The notes beneath the pieces are model-generated. The model searched no databases. It saw nothing but the letters and a program-made list of their open reading frames with translations, and was not told where the DNA came from. A DNA stretch of 64,000 nt, from NCBI GenBank assembly GCA_030522415.1, contig CM060107.1, forward strand, positions 20,406,553-20,470,552. The letters are read 5' to 3'. Made by a program: the position numbers and the translations under genes. Positions 61,181 through 64,000 of this stretch are shown here, piece after piece; positions within the stretch are counted from its first letter, which is position 1, and each line of letters opens with the position of its first letter. The stretch is from Channallabes apus (Eukaryota; Chordata; Actinopteri; Siluriformes; Clariidae).

Positions 61181-62324
61181 AGGTGGGCGATACTGCAAAA
61201 TTTTGTATCGATCCGATACCAAGTAAATACAGGGCCAATATCGCCAATACTGATACCGATATATATATATTTTTTTGTACATTTTTAGCACACAATATAA
61301 ATTACATCTACAGAATTGTTAATTTTAGTCTATAGCCTATCCACTTGTAGCTTTAAAAAAGCAATCCTATAGTGTCCCTTCCATGGTTAAATTAAACACA
61401 CACACACACACACACACATACACCATGAACACACGCCCGACGCAGTGCAGTTAATCTTGTTAATCTTAGTTTTCATTAAATAACATTAATGAAGATTCAT
61501 AAATATTGTAAAAAATGTATTATTAATTTTTAGTTGTCTATTAATACATTGTTAACAAATGACACTTTATTTGTAAAGTGTTACCATTTTTCAACACCGG
61601 CAAAATAATCACTTTAGTTTTAATATAAAACCGCAGTTTTACAAAAAATACCACAGTTTTGTATAGTTAGTGTAAGCATTGTTAATTTGTGGTTTATATT
61701 ACCCATGGTTACGTTTTGTTACAACAACTACTGTATGGTGATGACACTTCATGCTGAAGATCCAAAATGCCTAAAAACATATCTTTCCCAGTGTTAGCTA
61801 CCTGGATATTACTGAGGCTGAAAGGACTCTGCCAGTGACTTCTGTCTCGCTGCCAGGGGGCGGGGCTCTGACTGAAAGATTTACCTCCTGTCTTTCTCTT
61901 TGTAGTTCCGAGCTCACTTTGTCATGTCGTTTGTGTTTTTGTAAGTTGGTGGTGTTACCACAGCGAATGAACTTTTTACAGACGTCGCAATTCACAGCAG
62001 TAAAATATTTCCACACAGCGCTCCGTTTTTTATCTGCCAGCTCCATGATAGCAAGTCAGGCACGCACCGCGCTCTCACTCTCTGCAGTCAACAAAACACA
62101 GCAGAGCAGGGAGGGGTGACCAATGTGTGTGACGTGTGAAAGGAGCTGCATAAGAGAGCGTTATATACAAGCTCATTTTTAATTTTATATTTCATGCAAA
62201 ATAAATAAAATCACTGGTGTACAAAAAGCCCTTAATATCGATATTCTGACTTTTGGATCGATCTTTTTCGATACAACCCCTATATCGAAAGTATCGATAT
62301 TAGGGATCGATACGCCCACCCCTA
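61178..62324 (-). mobile_element. hAT-like element with perfect target duplication
   Basis: The ends TAGAGGTGGGCGATAC and GATACGCCCACCCCTA are inverted repeats. Both sides carry the 8-bp duplication CCATGTAC (61170-61177 and 62325-62332), diagnostic of hAT elements. The interior holds only the N-terminal finger of a transposase on the minus strand, so it is a deletion derivative. It contains many GATCGATA/TATCGATC runs. Confidence 0.9.
61798..62046 (-). pseudogene. BED-type zinc finger of a hAT transposase, isolated
   Basis: The frame starts MELADKKRSAVWKYFT and contains CDVCKKFIRCGNTTNLQKHK, with the aromatic W-x-x-F, CxxC and downstream His residues of a BED finger. The rest of the transposase is missing. 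It runs opposite to the host-flank frame. Confidence 0.75.
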
Positions 62325-62704
62325 CCATGTACCTTTTATTTTAAAAGCGTTTTAATATTACAGTGTCTTGTGTTGTCCTATAATGCCGGTTTGTTTAGGA
62401 ATTGACGTATTTTTAAACACATACAAACGCACACACAGATTGAGTGACATTTCTGCGCGATCATGGAAGACCTGACTTGGGCACAAACATAGAGCTGGTG
62501 AAGAAGGCACAGCTTAGACTTTACTTTCTGAGGGTCCTCAGGAAGAATAACAGCTCTCAGAAGAACGAGTAGTCTCGGAGAGTGATTCGTTCATTTTCTA
62601 CTGGGCGCAAAACCTCCGTAGGTTATGTACAGGAATCAGAATTGAGCGAACTCTCACACCTGTTGTTAATAATAAAAAGTACATAGTTTTTTGTCTTTCC
62701 ACTG

Positions 62705-63066
62705 TAGTCTATTAAAATATTTCCACAGTGGCTAAAGGGGGGAAAAAACTATGCATGCATGGCAGATTCATAACTGCAGATGTAATCTGTGCCAAACTCA
62801 AATGCACAGATAAATGCTATACACACATACTGTATGCTACATATAAGCATTTCATAAAGGGTTATTGTTATTCCTGAAGGTTCCGATTTCACTACACATT
62901 TCCATTGAAATCCACTGCTTATTTACTTTCAGTTTCAGTCACATGACGGACCTACCCTCCTCTATAAAGAACAACACTAATGTTCCAAATGTTAAGCGCT
63001 GTTATCTGCTGCCACCCTGAGTCTGTCATGTACATGTACAGTGCACTCTAACTCCAGACCTCAGGA
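62705..63066 (+). promoter_or_regulatory. Interferon-response-like promoter segment, copy 3
   Basis: The block matches 42262-42625 over its whole length, beginning near GTCTATTAAAATATTT. The first IRF-type site is largely lost, but TTTCAGTTTC (62927-62936; GAAACTGAAA on the minus strand) is a perfect ISRE core and TATAAA is at 62963-62968. If transcribed, the product would run rightwards towards the window edge; no coding exon is seen before 64000. Confidence 0.5.
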
Positions 63067-63477
63067 TGAACTTGAATTAATTTGATTAATTATGAAAGTG
63101 ACATGAGAAAAGAAGAAAATACCTGCTTTAAAACTGTTTTAACATTTAACAGCACACTAATATTATTTGCTATTATAAACATTTCCTGGCTAAATAGTTA
63201 GCAAAATCCACACCCAACCCTGTGTCACAAAAATAGCACTATAAATAGAGTAAATTACAGTAAAATAAAATTAAAAATATTGGGTTGTCTCAGACTGGGT
63301 CACATATTTAAATGTACATAGGAGACATATTATTTTTTGTTTGCAAATAATTTTTATTGAACAATTGTCAAACATATCAAGAAATTTGTGAATTAAATAT
63401 ATGATTATTATTATTATAATTATAAAACAAAGAAGAACAAAAATTAAAACAAACTCCACACCTACCGCAAACATAAC

Positions 63478-63486
<9 letters not shown>

Positions 63487-63546
<60 letters not shown>
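63487..63546. repeat. (CA)n microsatellite
   Basis: An uninterrupted CA run of about 60 bases. Sequence from 63067 to 64000 otherwise shows no gene I recognise; 63700-64000 may be part of an interspersed repeat. Confidence 0.95.
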
Positions 63547-63549
<3 letters not shown>

Positions 63550-64000
63550 TCCTCCAGCTGAAACAAATCTGTGTGAATTATATTGCATTCCAATGCAAGA
63601 CCTAAAGTTCAATTAATTATTTAGGCATTATCTGAAAATTTGCTACAGTAAATAAGTGGTTGTCTTTTGTGAAGGAACATATCAGTAGAACCTCTCAGTG
63701 TGTATTTAATCTTCTCTAGTTCAGGAAAAGATAAATCTTTAATCTACTCAGAGATAGAGGGACACTTAATGGACTTCCAGTGTAAGAGTATGACACGTCT
63801 GGCCAAGGTGAGAAGGCAATAACATCTTTATGTGCAGAACTCAATGGGACTGACTCATATGCAATGCCAAATATAGCAGTTAATGGACATCATGGCTAAT
63901 GGCTTCAACTTTACCCATGTATAGTGGACATGAGACAAAAAAAAAAAAAACCTGTCCAAACATGCAGTACTGCAAGTTTGGGCACAAAAAGAACATATGG

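Noticed and set aside
1..64000. CRISPR arrays, bacterial operons, rRNA genes
   Set aside because: No spaced palindromic repeats, operon structure or rRNA-like sequence were seen; the DNA is vertebrate nuclear in character.

Overview
The window looks like nuclear DNA of a teleost fish. It has two intact host genes, irf7 and ascl1b, vertebrate-type introns, long CA/GT and GA microsatellites, and many teleost-type transposons (Tc1-like, IS630-like, hAT-like, DIRS-like, L2-like, tRNA-derived SINE). A catfish-like or other ostariophysan genome would fit, but the species cannot be fixed from the sequence alone. All family assignments come from reading the sequence; no database search was run.

Layout. 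Bases 1-22 kb hold no recognisable protein-coding host gene. They contain microsatellites, several copies of one dispersed repeat family (called family A here), a tRNA-derived SINE, a CpG-island-like stretch at about 6.05-6.38 kb, a LINE 3' end and two broken Tc1-like elements. The single-exon proneural bHLH gene ascl1b lies on the minus strand at 22.4-23.0 kb. A nine-exon irf7 gene runs on the plus strand from 27.79 to 33.42 kb, with a poly(A) signal at about 33.87 kb.

From 34 to 63 kb the window is a graveyard of nested insertions around repeated, mostly broken pieces of a phrf1-like gene on the minus strand. The pieces encode the conserved C-terminal domain shared by PHRF1 and SCAF1. In humans PHRF1 neighbours IRF7, so the context supports both calls. 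At least three sets of 3' exons can be seen (36.2-39.6, 42.9-43.3 and 49.3-49.8 kb), plus candidate upstream exons at 56.8 and 58.4-58.8 kb. One set is split by an endogenous retrovirus with a 4-bp target duplication. Three copies of a segment carrying interferon-response-like motifs next to a TATA box (42.3-42.7, 56.5-56.7 and 62.7-63.1 kb) lie among the pieces.

Mobile elements in 34-63 kb include a defective retrovirus with an env remnant and an oppositely oriented leader-like region with four hairpins, three IS630-like copies, a DIRS-like gag region, several Tc1-like remnants, an L2-like LINE, a long inverted-repeat element with a nested smaller one, and a hAT-like element with a perfect 8-bp target duplication.

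How the genes relate: irf7 encodes the transcription factor that drives type I interferon responses. The duplicated IRF-site segments next to it are the most interesting unexplained feature, because they could be promoters of an interferon-stimulated gene family lost here or lying beyond the right edge. ascl1b is a neural fate regulator with no visible functional link to the immune genes.
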